Part shown: one piece after another, positions 7,674 through 18,177 of the stretch | Position numbering within the stretch: position 1 is the first letter of the stretch | Layout: every line of letters starts with the position of its first letter | NCBI GenBank assembly: GCA_018241185.1 | Contig: JAFEEH010000226.1 | Location: 1-35,852, forward strand | Direction of reading: 5' to 3' | Origin: Pseudomonadota bacterium | GTDB lineage: Bacteria > Pseudomonadota > Gammaproteobacteria > Burkholderiales > Burkholderiaceae_C | DNA: 35,852 nt | Notes under the pieces: generated by a model | Databases searched by the model: none | Seen by the model: only the letters and a program-made list of their open reading frames with translations | Told to the model about the DNA's origin: nothing | Position numbers and translations under genes: made by a program

Positions 7674-8975
7674 TCAGCCGAACAGCCGCTGAGCGTGCAC
7701 CCCGAGCCCCTGCGCCACGCTGGCGTTGCGGTCGCCGTGCACTGCGCGCGCCGCGGGCAGTCGTGCGGCGATGCGGTCGGTCAGTGGCGTGAATCCGGTC
7801 GAGCCGCCGGTGAAGTAGAGGGCCGCGACGTCCGCCGCCTGCACGCCGGCCATGCGCAGGGTCTCGCCGGCCGCTTCGACGATGCGCTGCAGGTCGGCGT
7901 CGAGCGCCTGCACGGCCTGCGCCTCGTCGAGGCCGGCTTGCAGGCCGGCTTCGATGCGGCCGAGGTCGATGCGCGTGGCGCCGCCTTCGGCCACGGCGAT
8001 CTTCGCGGCCTCGGCCTGGCCGATGAGCGCGTGGCCGAGGTGCTCGTCCACGACGGTCATCAGGCGCCTGTAGTGCGCCGGGTCGCCGTAGAACTCGCGC
8101 ATGCGCCGCAGCTCGGCCACGCGCGGCGCGGTGTAGACCGTGTTGATGAGGTGCCAGGTCGCGAGGTCGAAGTACACGCGGCTGGGCACCTCGCGTGGCG
8201 TCTGTCCGACGCGCGCCGGGCCGAGTCCGCGGTAACCGCACAGCGGCAGGATGCTGGCGAGTTCGACGTGGCGGTCGAAGTCGGTGCCGGCCACGTGCAC
8301 GCCGTGATTGGCGAGGATGTCGTCCTTGCGCTCCAGCCGGCCGCGCCGCTGCGGCCCCACGCGCACCAGCGAAAAGTCGGAGGTGCCGCCGCCGATGTCG
8401 GCCACCAGCACCAGTTCTTCGCGCTCGACGCGCTGCTCGTAGTCGAGCGCGGCGGCGATGGGTTCGTACTGGAAGCTCAGCGCCTGCAGGCCGACCGAAC
8501 GCGCCGCGGCCTCGAGCGTCGCCTGCGCCTGGGTGTCGCGTGCGGGGTCGCCGTCGACGAAATACACCGGCCGGCCCAGCACCGCGCGTGCGATGGGCGT
8601 GCCGGCCTCGCGTTCGGCCATCGTCTTCAGGTGCCGCAGGTACGACGCCACGACGTCGAGGTAGCGCACCGCGTGCCCGGCGCCGACCTCGGTGCTCTGG
8701 TCCGCGAGCGCCGAGCCGAGGATGCTCTTCATCGAGCGCATCAGCCGGCCCTCGTGCCCCTCGACGTACGCTGCCAGTGCGTGCCGACCGTACAGCCGCT
8801 GCGGCTCCTCGTGCGCGGCCAGGCCCTCCACACCGTAGAACACGGCCGTCGGCATGGTGCGCTGGCCTGGCTCCAGTTCGACCAGGGCCATGCGCCCGTC
8901 GCCCGCCGACAGCGCGATCGCGGAGTTGGACGTGCCGAAGTCGATGGCGCAGAAGGGCGGGGCGGAGCGGGTCAT
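7674..8975 (-). CDS. Hsp70 family protein, YegD-like, without substrate-binding domain
   Basis: 433 residues from ATG 8975. It has the three actin/Hsp70 ATPase signatures in order: phosphate-1 CAIDFGTSNSAIAL (9-22), phosphate-2 VADIGGGTSDFSL (191-203) and the adenosine motif LYFTGGSTGFTPL (386-398). With only about 430 residues it is essentially a nucleotide-binding domain, as in E. coli YegD (about 450 residues), and lacks the beta-sandwich substrate domain and lid of DnaK. The family is called a putative chaperone; clients are unknown. The next gene on the same strand upstream is the ferritin-like protein, separated by 173 bp containing a dispersed repeat, so they are probably separate units. 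No J-protein or GrpE is nearby. Confidence 0.88.
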   Translation of the reverse strand: MTRSAPPFCAIDFGTSNSAIALSAGDGRMALVELEPGQRTMPTAVFYGVEGLAAHEEPQRLYGRHALAAYVEGHEGRLMRSMKSILGSALADQSTEVGAGHAVRYLDVVASYLRHLKTMAEREAGTPIARAVLGRPVYFVDGDPARDTQAQATLEAAARSVGLQALSFQYEPIAAALDYEQRVEREELVLVADIGGGTSDFSLVRVGPQRRGRLERKDDILANHGVHVAGTDFDRHVELASILPLCGYRGLGPARVGQTPREVPSRVYFDLATWHLINTVYTAPRVAELRRMREFYGDPAHYRRLMTVVDEHLGHALIGQAEAAKIAVAEGGATRIDLGRIEAGLQAGLDEAQAVQALDADLQRIVEAAGETLRMAGVQAADVAALYFTGGSTGFTPLTDRIAARLPAARAVHGDRNASVAQGLGVHAQRLFG

Positions 8976-9080
8976 GGCACGGGCGCCCGGCAGGCCGCTG
9001 GCGCGGGCCGGGTCGAAGAGGCGTTGGGGGAGGGGCGCGGATTCTAGCGAGCACCCGTCGATGGCGTGCCTGGCGCAAAG

Positions 9081-9146
9081 AATGCTATCGAATCGATAGC
9101 TGCTCACGCCCGTCCCACGGGCGCTGCAGCCCGATTTGACTCTGAA
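9081..9146 (+). repeat. Dispersed 65-bp Comamonadaceae-type repeat, copy A
   Basis: It shares with copies B (13605) and C (14760, minus) the order GCTATNGANTCGATAGCTGC, a GC-rich hairpin (here CGCCCGT 9107-9113 pairing with ACGGGCG 9117-9123), then GCC, a TTTG element, and TGAA. It ends 2 bp before the stop codon of the ferritin-like gene, whose transcript runs towards it. Confidence 0.85.
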
Positions 9147-9148
9147 GA

Positions 9149-9970
9149 TCAGCGCAGGAACACGCGCTGCATGAACAGCTCGATCGGCACCTGCAAGGCC
9201 GTCTGCACCGGCGCCGGCAGCTCCAGCGGGCGCATCAGCATCTTCAGCGTCATGCCCGGGTTGAGGTTGCGGCTGATGGTGCGGCTCACGCGGCTGCTCA
9301 GGCCGCGTTGCCAGGTGCGGTCGGGGGCCTGGGCGGGATGGCGGCCGCGCGCGATGTGACGCAGGGCGCAGTCGGCGTCCTCGCTCTTGAGCTCCCAGGT
9401 GCGGCGCGCCACGGTGCCCAGTACGCGCAGCCGGCCCAGGCGTTCCTCCTGGCGATAGCGGCGGAAGAACTTGTAGAAGTGCTTGTAGTGGTTGACCTCG
9501 TCGGTCGCGATGCGGGTGCACAGGTCGACGAAGACCGGCTCGCTCGCCGCCTTGGCCAGCGCGCGGTAGTAGGTGGCGGTGCCGGTCTCCACCACGCAGC
9601 GCGCCGACATCTCCAGCCCGCGCGTGGGCGCGAGCAGTTCCACCTTGCAGTAGGTCGCGTATTCGGTCAGGAAGCTCTGGAAGGCCGGCTCCCAGTCGAA
9701 CTCCGGCCACACGTGGTTGACGTAGGCCCGCAGGGCGCGGCCGTGCTGCAGCTCCTCGTGCTCCCAGTGGTCGCGCAGCCAGGCCGTGACCTCCTCGTCG
9801 CCGGCGAAGAAGTCGACCAGGTTGTGGGTGTAGAGGTCGGAGCCGCTCTCGATGAAGGACGCCGAGCAGGCCAGGTAGAACAGCGTGTCGTCGTCGCGGA
9901 TGCGGTCGAGCTCGATGCGCGAGAAGTCGAGGTCGTCGATGGTCCAGTGCGCGGCTTCGTAGCCAGCCAT
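9149..9970 (-). CDS. Ferritin-like diiron domain protein
   Basis: 273 residues from ATG 9970, with AGGAG 7 bp upstream. The first 170 residues are helical and carry two ExxH pairs typical of a carboxylate-bridged diiron four-helix bundle: E73-L-Q-H76 (in EHEELQH) and E158-V-N-H161 (in TDEVNHYKHF), with further acidic candidates E41 and E128. The C-terminal 90 residues are basic and end in a hydrophobic segment (ELPAPVQTALQVPIELFMQRVFL) that may lie along a membrane or partner. The family includes oxidases, hydroxylases and desaturases; the reaction cannot be read from the sequence. No electron-transfer partner gene is adjacent. Confidence 0.75.
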   Translation of the reverse strand: MAGYEAAHWTIDDLDFSRIELDRIRDDDTLFYLACSASFIESGSDLYTHNLVDFFAGDEEVTAWLRDHWEHEELQHGRALRAYVNHVWPEFDWEPAFQSFLTEYATYCKVELLAPTRGLEMSARCVVETGTATYYRALAKAASEPVFVDLCTRIATDEVNHYKHFYKFFRRYRQEERLGRLRVLGTVARRTWELKSEDADCALRHIARGRHPAQAPDRTWQRGLSSRVSRTISRNLNPGMTLKMLMRPLELPAPVQTALQVPIELFMQRVFLR

Positions 9971-10320
9971 GCAGAAACTCCTTGTGACATGGGCGAGGGC
10001 GGTCGCAACGGTTGCCGGCGCCGGGAGGGCGCGGCCCTCGGGCCCCGCCGCCCGCACCTTACGCGCATTGTGCAGTCGCAGCACTGACCGATCGCAAGCC
10101 GGGGACGGCGGCATGTCCTTGGGCGTCGATGGCCGGCCGCCCGGTGCGGCGGGACCGTGCCTCTTGCCCGCAGGCCGCGCATGGCCGGCCCGCCGCGACC
10201 GGTCGCGGTGAGGCCCCAAACCTATAATCGAATGTTCAATCGAATCAAGCAGTTAGCGGCCGTGCCCCCCCTGTCGATGGGAGGTCCGGCCGGCCGCCGG
10301 TGCCCCAGCCTCCACATCCC
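9971..10320. other. Divergent intergenic region between the ferritin-like gene and alaS
   Basis: 350 bp without a credible gene. The first 200 bp hold GC-rich sequence with no clear motif. The alaS-proximal part holds a perfect TATAAT and two copies of AATCGAAT (10226-10233 and 10238-10245) 12 bp apart, followed by an untranslated leader of about 80 bp rich in CCGG that could form a hairpin. I see no T-box or riboswitch. Confidence 0.5.
10223..10228 (+). promoter_or_regulatory. Probable -10 box of the alaS promoter
   Basis: A perfect TATAAT in a region of about 70 percent GC, 92 bp upstream of the alaS start. No good -35 box is found at 17 bp spacing (the sequence there is CGGTCG), so strength or exact use is uncertain. 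Confidence 0.5.
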
Positions 10321-12945
<2,625 letters not shown>

Positions 12946-12968
12946 GGCGCAACAAGACGGTCCGCGCC

Positions 12969-13673
12969 ATGCGTGCGACGTTCGTTCGCCACGGCCAGAG
13001 CACCGGCAACGCCGGTCAGCCCACGCGCGACCTGGTGGCCATGCCGCTGACGCCGCTGGGCGTGTCGCAGGCGCGCGAAGTCGCCTGCAGCTGGCGGCGC
13101 GAGCCGACGCACATCGTGAGCTCGCCCTTCCTGCGCGCACGCCAGACGGCCGAGCCGACCTGCGTGCGCTTTCCCGGGGTGCCGATGGCGATCTGGCCGA
13201 TCCACGAGTTCACCTACCTGTGCCCGGCCAACTGGGCCGACACCACCCGCGCGCAGCGGCGGCCCACGGTCGAGGCCTACTGGCAGCGCGCCGACCCGGC
13301 CTACATCGACGGGGAGGGCGCCGAGAGCTTCTCGCAGGTGCTGCGCCGCGCCGAGGCGGCGCTGGCCCGCCTGGCCGCGTTGCCGGACGGTGCCGAGGTC
13401 TTCCTCTTCAGCCACGGCCAGTTCATGCAGGCGGTGCGCCAGAGCGTGGGGCTGGCCGGCGAAAGCGACGACGACAAGATGGCCCAGTTCTGGCCTTTCG
13501 AGCAGCGTTCGCCGGTGCTCAACTGCCAGAAGCTGGTGCTGGGCCACGCCGGGGGCGCATGGCGCGTGCTCGACGAGGACCCGCTGGCCGCGCCCGAGCT
13601 GCCTGTTGCTATGGATTCGATAGCTGCTCGCGCAGACCTGGCGCGCTCTGGAGCCCGATTTGGCCATGAATGA
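12969..13673 (+). CDS. Histidine phosphatase family protein (phosphoglycerate mutase-like)
   Basis: 234 residues. The catalytic RHG motif is at residues 7-9 (TFVRHGQSTGNAG), and the second conserved His is in FLFSHGQFMQAV; an internal SSPFLRARQTAEP matches the third family signature. The branch includes broad phosphatases acting on phosphorylated small molecules; the substrate is not predictable. The last 20 residues (about MDSIAARADLARSGARFGHE) are encoded by a dispersed repeat (copy B), so the native C-terminus has probably been replaced or extended by repeat insertion. The stop codon overlaps the start of panE by 8 bp, suggesting translational coupling. It follows alaS closely and is likely cotranscribed. 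Confidence 0.85.
   Translation: MRATFVRHGQSTGNAGQPTRDLVAMPLTPLGVSQAREVACSWRREPTHIVSSPFLRARQTAEPTCVRFPGVPMAIWPIHEFTYLCPANWADTTRAQRRPTVEAYWQRADPAYIDGEGAESFSQVLRRAEAALARLAALPDGAEVFLFSHGQFMQAVRQSVGLAGESDDDKMAQFWPFEQRSPVLNCQKLVLGHAGGAWRVLDEDPLAAPELPVAMDSIAARADLARSGARFGHE
13605..13670 (+). repeat. Dispersed 65-bp repeat, copy B, inside a coding sequence end
   Basis: It reads TTGCTATGGATTCGATAGC, then a weaker hairpin part, then GCCCGATTTGGCCATGAA. It supplies the last codons of the phosphatase and the start region of panE (ATG 13666). Family members A and C lie at 9081 and 14692. Confidence 0.85.
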
Positions 13674-14688
13674 CTTGGACGCGCCCGGCGAGGTGCTGGT
13701 GATGGGGGCCGGCGCGGTCGGCTGTTATGTCGGCGGCTGCCTGGCGGCCGCCGGCGTGCCGGTCACCTTCGTCGGCCGGCCGCGCGTGCTCGAGGCGGTG
13801 GCACAGCACGGACTCACGCTGACGGACCGCGACGGCGCCTGCCGGCGCGTGCGAGCTGCTGACCTGCGGCTGTCCGACTCGGTGCCTGCGGGCGCCCGGC
13901 CGGCGCTGGTGCTGCTGTCCGTGAAGAGCGGGGCCACCGCGGCGGCTGCGGCCGAACTGGCGGCGGCCCTGCCGGCCGGCACGCCCGTCGTGTCGCTGCA
14001 GAACGGCATCGGCAACGCGGGCCTCGCGCAGCGCGCCGCGCCTTCGCTCAAGGCGCTGCCGGGCATGGTGCCCTACAACGTGGCCGAGCTGGCGCCGGGC
14101 GCCTACCACCGCGGCACCGCCGGGCGCCTGGCCAGCGTCGCTCATCCGGCCCTGCTGCCGTGGGCGCCGGTGTTCGAGGCCGCCGGCGTGCCGATCGACC
14201 TGCGCAGCGACCTGCAGGCGATCCAGTGGGGCAAGCTGCTGCTCAACCTCAACAACCCGGTCAATGCGCTGTCGGGCCTGCCTCTGCGTGAGCAGCTGCT
14301 CGACCGCGGCTACCGCCGCTGCTTCGCCGCGCTGATCGACGAGGCCCTGGCGGCGCTGGACGCCGCCGGCATCGAGCCGGCGCAGATGACTGCCGTGTCG
14401 CCGCGCCGCCTGCCGATGCTGCTGCGCCTGCCCGACTGGCTGTTCCGCCGCGTCGCCGCACCCATGCTGCGCGTGGACGCCAAGGCACGCTCCAGCATGG
14501 CCGACGACGTGGCGCTGGGCCGGCGCACCGAGGTCGATGCACTCAGCGGCGAAGTGGTGCGCTTGGCCGAGACGCACGGCCTTTCGGCACCGCGCAACGC
14601 GAAGATGGTGGAACTGCTCGATGGCGGCTGGCCGAAGCCACCGGTGCGCATGGATTCAGCGGCGCTGCAGCGCGCGCTCGGGCTGTAG
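13666..14688 (+). CDS. panE: 2-dehydropantoate 2-reductase (ketopantoate reductase family)
   Basis: 340 residues. The N-terminal Rossmann motif is GAGAVGCYVGG (14-24), the central segment SLQNGIGN (110-117) is conserved, and Lys190 in QWGKLLLNLNNPVNAL corresponds to the family's catalytic lysine. The C-terminal helical domain has the signature SSMADDVALGRRTEVDALSG. The enzyme reduces ketopantoate to pantoate with NADPH in pantothenate/CoA synthesis (EC 1.1.1.169); the family also includes related 2-oxoacid reductases, and the sequence alone does not fix specificity. I chose ATG 13666, overlapping the phosphatase stop; a TTG at 13660 is in frame. Both candidate starts lie within repeat copy B, so its translation probably relies on coupling. 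Confidence 0.88.
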   Translation: MNDLDAPGEVLVMGAGAVGCYVGGCLAAAGVPVTFVGRPRVLEAVAQHGLTLTDRDGACRRVRAADLRLSDSVPAGARPALVLLSVKSGATAAAAAELAAALPAGTPVVSLQNGIGNAGLAQRAAPSLKALPGMVPYNVAELAPGAYHRGTAGRLASVAHPALLPWAPVFEAAGVPIDLRSDLQAIQWGKLLLNLNNPVNALSGLPLREQLLDRGYRRCFAALIDEALAALDAAGIEPAQMTAVSPRRLPMLLRLPDWLFRRVAAPMLRVDAKARSSMADDVALGRRTEVDALSGEVVRLAETHGLSAPRNAKMVELLDGGWPKPPVRMDSAALQRALGL

Positions 14689-14691
14689 CAG

Positions 14692-14760
14692 CGATTCAAG
14701 CCAAAAGTGGCCGCAGCGCCCGTCGGTCGGGCGCCGGCAGCTATCGAATCCATAGCAAAC
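14692..14760 (-). repeat. Dispersed 65-bp repeat, copy C
   Basis: On the minus strand it reads TTTGCTATGGATTCGATAGC, then a hairpin with GGCGCCCGAC facing GACGGGCGC, then GCGGCCACTTTTGGCTTGAA. It fills the gap between the convergent panE and TetR genes, where the hairpin could serve as terminator. It is almost identical to copy B over its first 23 bases. Confidence 0.85.
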
Positions 14761-14777
14761 CGCGCGCGGCGGCGATG

Positions 14778-15377
14778 TCAGCGCCGGGCCACGAGGGCGC
14801 CCAGCACCGTGCGCAGCGTGCCCACCGCCGCCTCGCGCCCGGCCGCGTCGCACGCCATCTGCGCGCGCACGATCGCACCGTCGAAGACCAGCGCCGCCGC
14901 ATCGGCCAACAGCTCGCGCGTCGCGCCGTCGGGCAGCAGTTCGGCGATCACCTGCGTCATCTCGCCCTTGTGGGCGCGCGCGATGTCCACCGCCTCGGGC
15001 AGCGCCTGCGCGATCTCGACCACCGAGTTGATGAAGGCGCAGCCGCGGAAGTCGGGCTGCTCGGTCCATTCCCGCAGCACGTCGGCCAGCAACAGCAGGC
15101 GTGCATGGCCTTCGGCCGGCGAGGCCGCGCCGCAGCGGCCCAGCGCGTCGATGAACCACGCCATCCAGCGGCGATGGCGGAAGTCCAGGAACTCGCGCAC
15201 CAGCGCGTCCTTGCTCGGGAAGTGCCGGTAGAAGGTGAGCTTGGCCACGCCGGACTCGGCGATAAGCCGGTCCACGCCCGTGGCGCGGATGCCGTCGCGG
15301 TAGAAGAGGTCGTGCGCCGTCGCAAGGATGCGCTCGCGTGCCGACAGGTCGCCGGCCAGGGGTGTCGGGGAAGACAT
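14778..15377 (-). CDS. TetR/AcrR family transcriptional regulator
   Basis: 199 residues. The N-terminal helix-turn-helix is clear (RERILATAHDLFYRDGIRATGVDRLIAESGVAKLTFYRHFPSKDALV, about residues 13-58). The C-terminal ligand domain has CAFINSVVEIAQ, as in a common proteobacterial subgroup with C-terminal domain for small organic ligands. It is divergent from the DUF1348 gene with a 98-bp gap that contains two palindromic operators, one close to each start, so it most likely represses itself and the DUF1348 gene. Inducer unknown. Confidence 0.92.
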   Translation of the reverse strand: MSSPTPLAGDLSARERILATAHDLFYRDGIRATGVDRLIAESGVAKLTFYRHFPSKDALVREFLDFRHRRWMAWFIDALGRCGAASPAEGHARLLLLADVLREWTEQPDFRGCAFINSVVEIAQALPEAVDIARAHKGEMTQVIAELLPDGATRELLADAAALVFDGAIVRAQMACDAAGREAAVGTLRTVLGALVARR

Positions 15378-15386
15378 CGACGGGAT

Positions 15387-15406
15387 TGTAGACAGGTCCG
15401 TCTACC
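15387..15406. promoter_or_regulatory. TetR operator 1
   Basis: GTAGACAG and CGTCTAC form an imperfect palindrome (TGTAGACAGGTCCGTCTACC) just upstream of the TetR start. It shares its left arm with operator 2; the centres are 41 bp apart. Confidence 0.75.
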
Positions 15407-15427
15407 TGGGTTATCGTCGCGACCCGA

Positions 15428-15447
15428 TGTAGACAGGTCTGTCTACA
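15428..15447. promoter_or_regulatory. TetR operator 2
   Basis: TGTAGACAGGTCTGTCTACA has perfect 9-bp arms around a 2-bp centre. It lies 28 bp upstream of the DUF1348 start codon, a position where a bound repressor would block transcription. Confidence 0.85.
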
Positions 15448-15475
15448 CGTCTATGTCCAACCGCAGGAGCCCGAC

Positions 15476-15958
15476 ATGCCCGACACCCTCGCCGAAACCC
15501 GCCCGCCGGTGCCGCCTTTCAATCTCGCCACCGCCACCCAGAAGGTGCGCGGCGCCGAGGACGCCTGGAACTCGCGCGACCCCGACCGTGTGGCCCAGGT
15601 CTACACCCCCGACACCCTCTGGCGCAACCGGGCCGAGTTCCCCAGGGGGCGCGAGGCGGTGCGCGCCTTCCTGCAGCGCAAGTGGGCGCGCGAACTGGAC
15701 TACCGCCTCATCAAGGGCCTGTGGGCCTTCACCGACCACCGCATCGCGGTGCGCTTCGCCTACGAATGGCACGACGACTCGGGCCAGTGGTTCCGCAGCT
15801 ATGGCAACGAGAACTGGGAGTTCAACGCCCAGGGCCTGATGCAGCGGCGCTTCGCCAGCATCAACGACCTGCCCATCGCCACGGCCGACCGCCTGTTCCA
15901 CTGGCCGCTCGGTCGCCGGCCCGACGACCACCCCGGGCTGGAAGAACTGGGCCTCTGA
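15476..15958 (+). CDS. DUF1348 / SnoaL-like (NTF2 fold) protein
   Basis: 160 residues, start ATG 15476 with AGGAG 6 bp upstream. The whole sequence matches the DUF1348 pattern: [55 protein letters not shown], then [28 protein letters not shown] and the [15 protein letters not shown] tail. The fold is the cone-shaped NTF2/SnoaL barrel, which can bind small molecules or catalyse isomerase/hydratase-type reactions; no reaction is established for the family that I know. Its control by the divergent TetR regulator suggests induction by a small compound, possibly its own ligand. Confidence 0.88.
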   Translation: MPDTLAETRPPVPPFNLATATQKVRGAEDAWNSRDPDRVAQVYTPDTLWRNRAEFPRGREAVRAFLQRKWARELDYRLIKGLWAFTDHRIAVRFAYEWHDDSGQWFRSYGNENWEFNAQGLMQRRFASINDLPIATADRLFHWPLGRRPDDHPGLEELGL

Positions 15959-15999
15959 AGCGCCACCGCCGGTCAGGCAAGGGACGCTACATTGCCGGC

Positions 16000-17574
16000 A
16001 TGACGCCCCCGCCGCTGATTCGCCTCCTGCTCGCCGTGGCCGCGCTGACCCTGGCCGGCTGCGCCAGCCTGCCGCCGCCGCAGCCGGCGCCACGCTCCAC
16101 CGCGCCGACCGATGTCGCGGACACGCGCCTGGCGCAGATCGCCACGGCCAGCACGCCGCCCGGCGCCGGGCCGGACGCGCTTTCGGGCTTCCAGCTCATG
16201 CCCGAGGGGCCGACGGCGCTCAACGCGCGCGTCGCGCTCGCGCGCCAGGCCCAGAAGAGCATCGACGCGCAGTACTACATCCTGCAGGCGGACGGCTCGG
16301 GCCTGCTCTTCCTGCACGAGCTGCTGCAGGCCGCGCGGCGCGGCGTGCGGGTGCGCTTGCTGGTCGACGATCTCTACACCGCGGGCAAGGACGAGCTCTT
16401 CGCCGCGCTGGCCTCGCAGCCCAACTTCGAACTGCGGCTGTTCAACCCGCTGGCGGTGCGCACCGGCCCGCTGACGCTGCGGCTCGCGCTGTCGCTGGGC
16501 GACGTGCGGCGCATCAACCGGCGCATGCACAACAAGCTCTTCGTGGCCGACAACAGCGTGGCCATCACGGGCGGGCGCAACATCGCCGACGAGTACTTCA
16601 TGCGCAGCGACGTGGCCAACTTCATCGACATGGACGTGCTGGCCACCGGGCCGGTGGTGCCCGAGCTATCGGCCTCGTTCGACGACTACTGGAACAGCGC
16701 CCAGGTGCGCCCGATCGGTTCGCTGGTGCGGCTGCCCACCGACGGCGAGGGCACGCGCGAGTGGCTTCAGGACCACCTGCGCGGCAAGCGGGAGCCCCTG
16801 CCCGAGCGCTACACCGACGTGCTGGGCCACCCCACCATCGCGGCACAGCTGCAGGCCGGCCGACTCGACCAGACGCCGGGCGACGGCCGCGCGGTGGCGG
16901 ACATCCCCGAGAAGATCACCATCCAGGACCCCGAAGCCAGCTACGCCGACAGCGTGACGCAGCGCACCATCGCCATGCTCTACGGCGCGCGCGAGCAGGT
17001 GCTGATGGTGTCGCCGTACTTCATCCCCGGCGAGCGCGGCCTCGAGATGCTGGAGGAGGGCGTCAAGCACGGCGTGGAGATCATCGTGCTGACCAACTCG
17101 CTCGACGCCACCGACGAGTCGCTGGTGTATGCCGGCTACGCGCGCTATCGGCTGGCGATGCTCAAGGCCGGCATCCATGTCTACGAGCTGGGCGCGAAGC
17201 TGGCCCCGCGCGACCACCAGCTGGGCGACTTCAAGAGCTCGACCGGGCGCCTGCACTCCAAGCTGGCCATCGTGGACCGGCGGCGGATGTTCATCGGCTC
17301 GATGAACCTCGACGGCCGCTCGGCGCGCCTGAACACCGAAATCGGTGTACTGATCGACAGCCCGGCGCTGGCGGCGCAGTTCACGCGCTTCATGCCGCTG
17401 CGCGCGCTGGGCGCCTACCAGCTGCAGCTCACCGCTGGCGGCACCGCCGTGGAGTGGATCGAGCACAACCCCGACGGCACCAGCAAGGTCATCACCGACG
17501 AGCCCGGTGCCCACTGGCTCGGCAGCTTCCGCGACTGGCTGCTGCTGCGCTTCCTGCCCGAAGACCTGTTGTGA
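16000..17574 (+). CDS. Phospholipase D family lipoprotein (cardiolipin synthase C-like)
   Basis: 524 residues. The N-terminus is a lipoprotein signal with lipobox LAG-Cys21. Two HKD motifs are complete: H177-x-K179-x4-D184 (HNKLFVAD, followed by GGRN) and H419-x-K421-x4-D426 (HSKLAIVD, followed by GSMN). The spacing and overall length match the ClsC/YmdC group, which transfers a phosphatidyl group between phospholipids to make cardiolipin. Membrane attachment by the lipid anchor would be unusual compared with E. coli ClsC but occurs in related annotated proteins. It stands 41 bp after the DUF1348 gene; whether it shares that promoter is open. The cynS promoter follows right after its stop. 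Confidence 0.88.
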   Translation: MTPPPLIRLLLAVAALTLAGCASLPPPQPAPRSTAPTDVADTRLAQIATASTPPGAGPDALSGFQLMPEGPTALNARVALARQAQKSIDAQYYILQADGSGLLFLHELLQAARRGVRVRLLVDDLYTAGKDELFAALASQPNFELRLFNPLAVRTGPLTLRLALSLGDVRRINRRMHNKLFVADNSVAITGGRNIADEYFMRSDVANFIDMDVLATGPVVPELSASFDDYWNSAQVRPIGSLVRLPTDGEGTREWLQDHLRGKREPLPERYTDVLGHPTIAAQLQAGRLDQTPGDGRAVADIPEKITIQDPEASYADSVTQRTIAMLYGAREQVLMVSPYFIPGERGLEMLEEGVKHGVEIIVLTNSLDATDESLVYAGYARYRLAMLKAGIHVYELGAKLAPRDHQLGDFKSSTGRLHSKLAIVDRRRMFIGSMNLDGRSARLNTEIGVLIDSPALAAQFTRFMPLRALGAYQLQLTAGGTAVEWIEHNPDGTSKVITDEPGAHWLGSFRDWLLLRFLPEDLL

Positions 17575-17581
17575 GTTCGGG

Positions 17582-17597
17582 TGGCACGCCCATTGCG
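17582..17597 (+). promoter_or_regulatory. Sigma-54 (RpoN) promoter of cynS
   Basis: TGGCACG-CCCA-TTGC matches the sigma-54 consensus TGGCACG-N4-TTGC at every conserved base, with the GG (17583-17584) and GC (17595-17596) dinucleotides 10 bp apart. It lies in the gap between the PLD gene and cynS, 38 bp upstream of the cynS start. I found no convincing NtrC palindrome nearby; it may lie inside the PLD gene. Confidence 0.85.
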
Positions 17598-17634
17598 TGC
17601 CTGGCTGCTTTCTGTCCACACCAGGAGCCAAGCC

Positions 17635-18078
17635 ATGAACCGCAACGACGTGACCGAGAAGATCATCGCCACCAAGGTGGCCAAGGGCATCCAGTGGGCC
17701 GACGTGGCCACGAAGGCCGGCCTGTCCAAGGAATGGGTCACGGCCGCCTGCCTGGGGCAGATGACGCTGGACGCCGCGCAGGCCAAGGTGGTCGGCAAGA
17801 TCTTCGGCCTCAACGCCGAAGAGCAGAAGTGGTTGCAGGTGGTGCCGTACAAGGGCTCGCTGCCCACGGCCGTGCCCACCGATCCGTTGATCTACCGCTG
17901 GTATGAGATCGTCAACGTGTACGGGACCACCATCAAGGAGCTGATCCACGAGGAATTCGGCGACGGAATCATGAGCGCCATCGACTTCAAGATGGACATC
18001 GTGCGCGAGCCCGACCCCAAGGGCGACCGTGTGAACGTGGTGCTGTCGGGCAAGTTCCTGCCCTACAAGACCTATTGA
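17635..18078 (+). CDS. cynS: Cyanase (cyanate hydratase/lyase)
   Basis: 147 residues, start ATG 17635 with AGGAG 7 bp upstream. The enzyme converts cyanate and bicarbonate into ammonia and carbon dioxide (EC 4.2.1.104), allowing detoxification and use of cyanate as nitrogen source. The N-terminal helical domain is like a phage-repressor DNA-binding fold; the C-terminal catalytic part has Arg88 and Glu91 (RWYEIVNVYG) and Ser114 (GIMSAIDF), at the same spacing as R96, E99 and S122 of the E. coli enzyme. It is a decamer in known cases. No cynT carbonic anhydrase, cynR or nitrate/cyanate transporter is adjacent. A sigma-54 promoter suggests nitrogen-limitation control. Confidence 0.97.
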   Translation: MNRNDVTEKIIATKVAKGIQWADVATKAGLSKEWVTAACLGQMTLDAAQAKVVGKIFGLNAEEQKWLQVVPYKGSLPTAVPTDPLIYRWYEIVNVYGTTIKELIHEEFGDGIMSAIDFKMDIVREPDPKGDRVNVVLSGKFLPYKTY

Positions 18079-18104
18079 AGCGGCCCGAATACCGAAAGTG
18101 CAAT

Positions 18105-18140
18105 CGGCCGCCAGCGCCCGCCAGCCGGGCGTTGCGGCCG
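18105..18140. terminator. Strong hairpin between convergent cynS and the binding-protein gene
   Basis: CGGCCGC (18105-18111) pairs with GCGGCCG (18134-18140) and CGCCCG (18115-18120) with CGGGCG (18126-18131). A second small hairpin CGTCAC-GAAC-GTGACG follows at 18145-18160. There is no T run, so termination is plausible but not typical. The GGCCGC...GCGCCCG part resembles the hairpin of the 65-bp repeats, so it could be a decayed copy. Confidence 0.5.
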
Positions 18141-18177
18141 AATTCGTCACGAACGTGACGATCTGCCGCCGTGGGCT

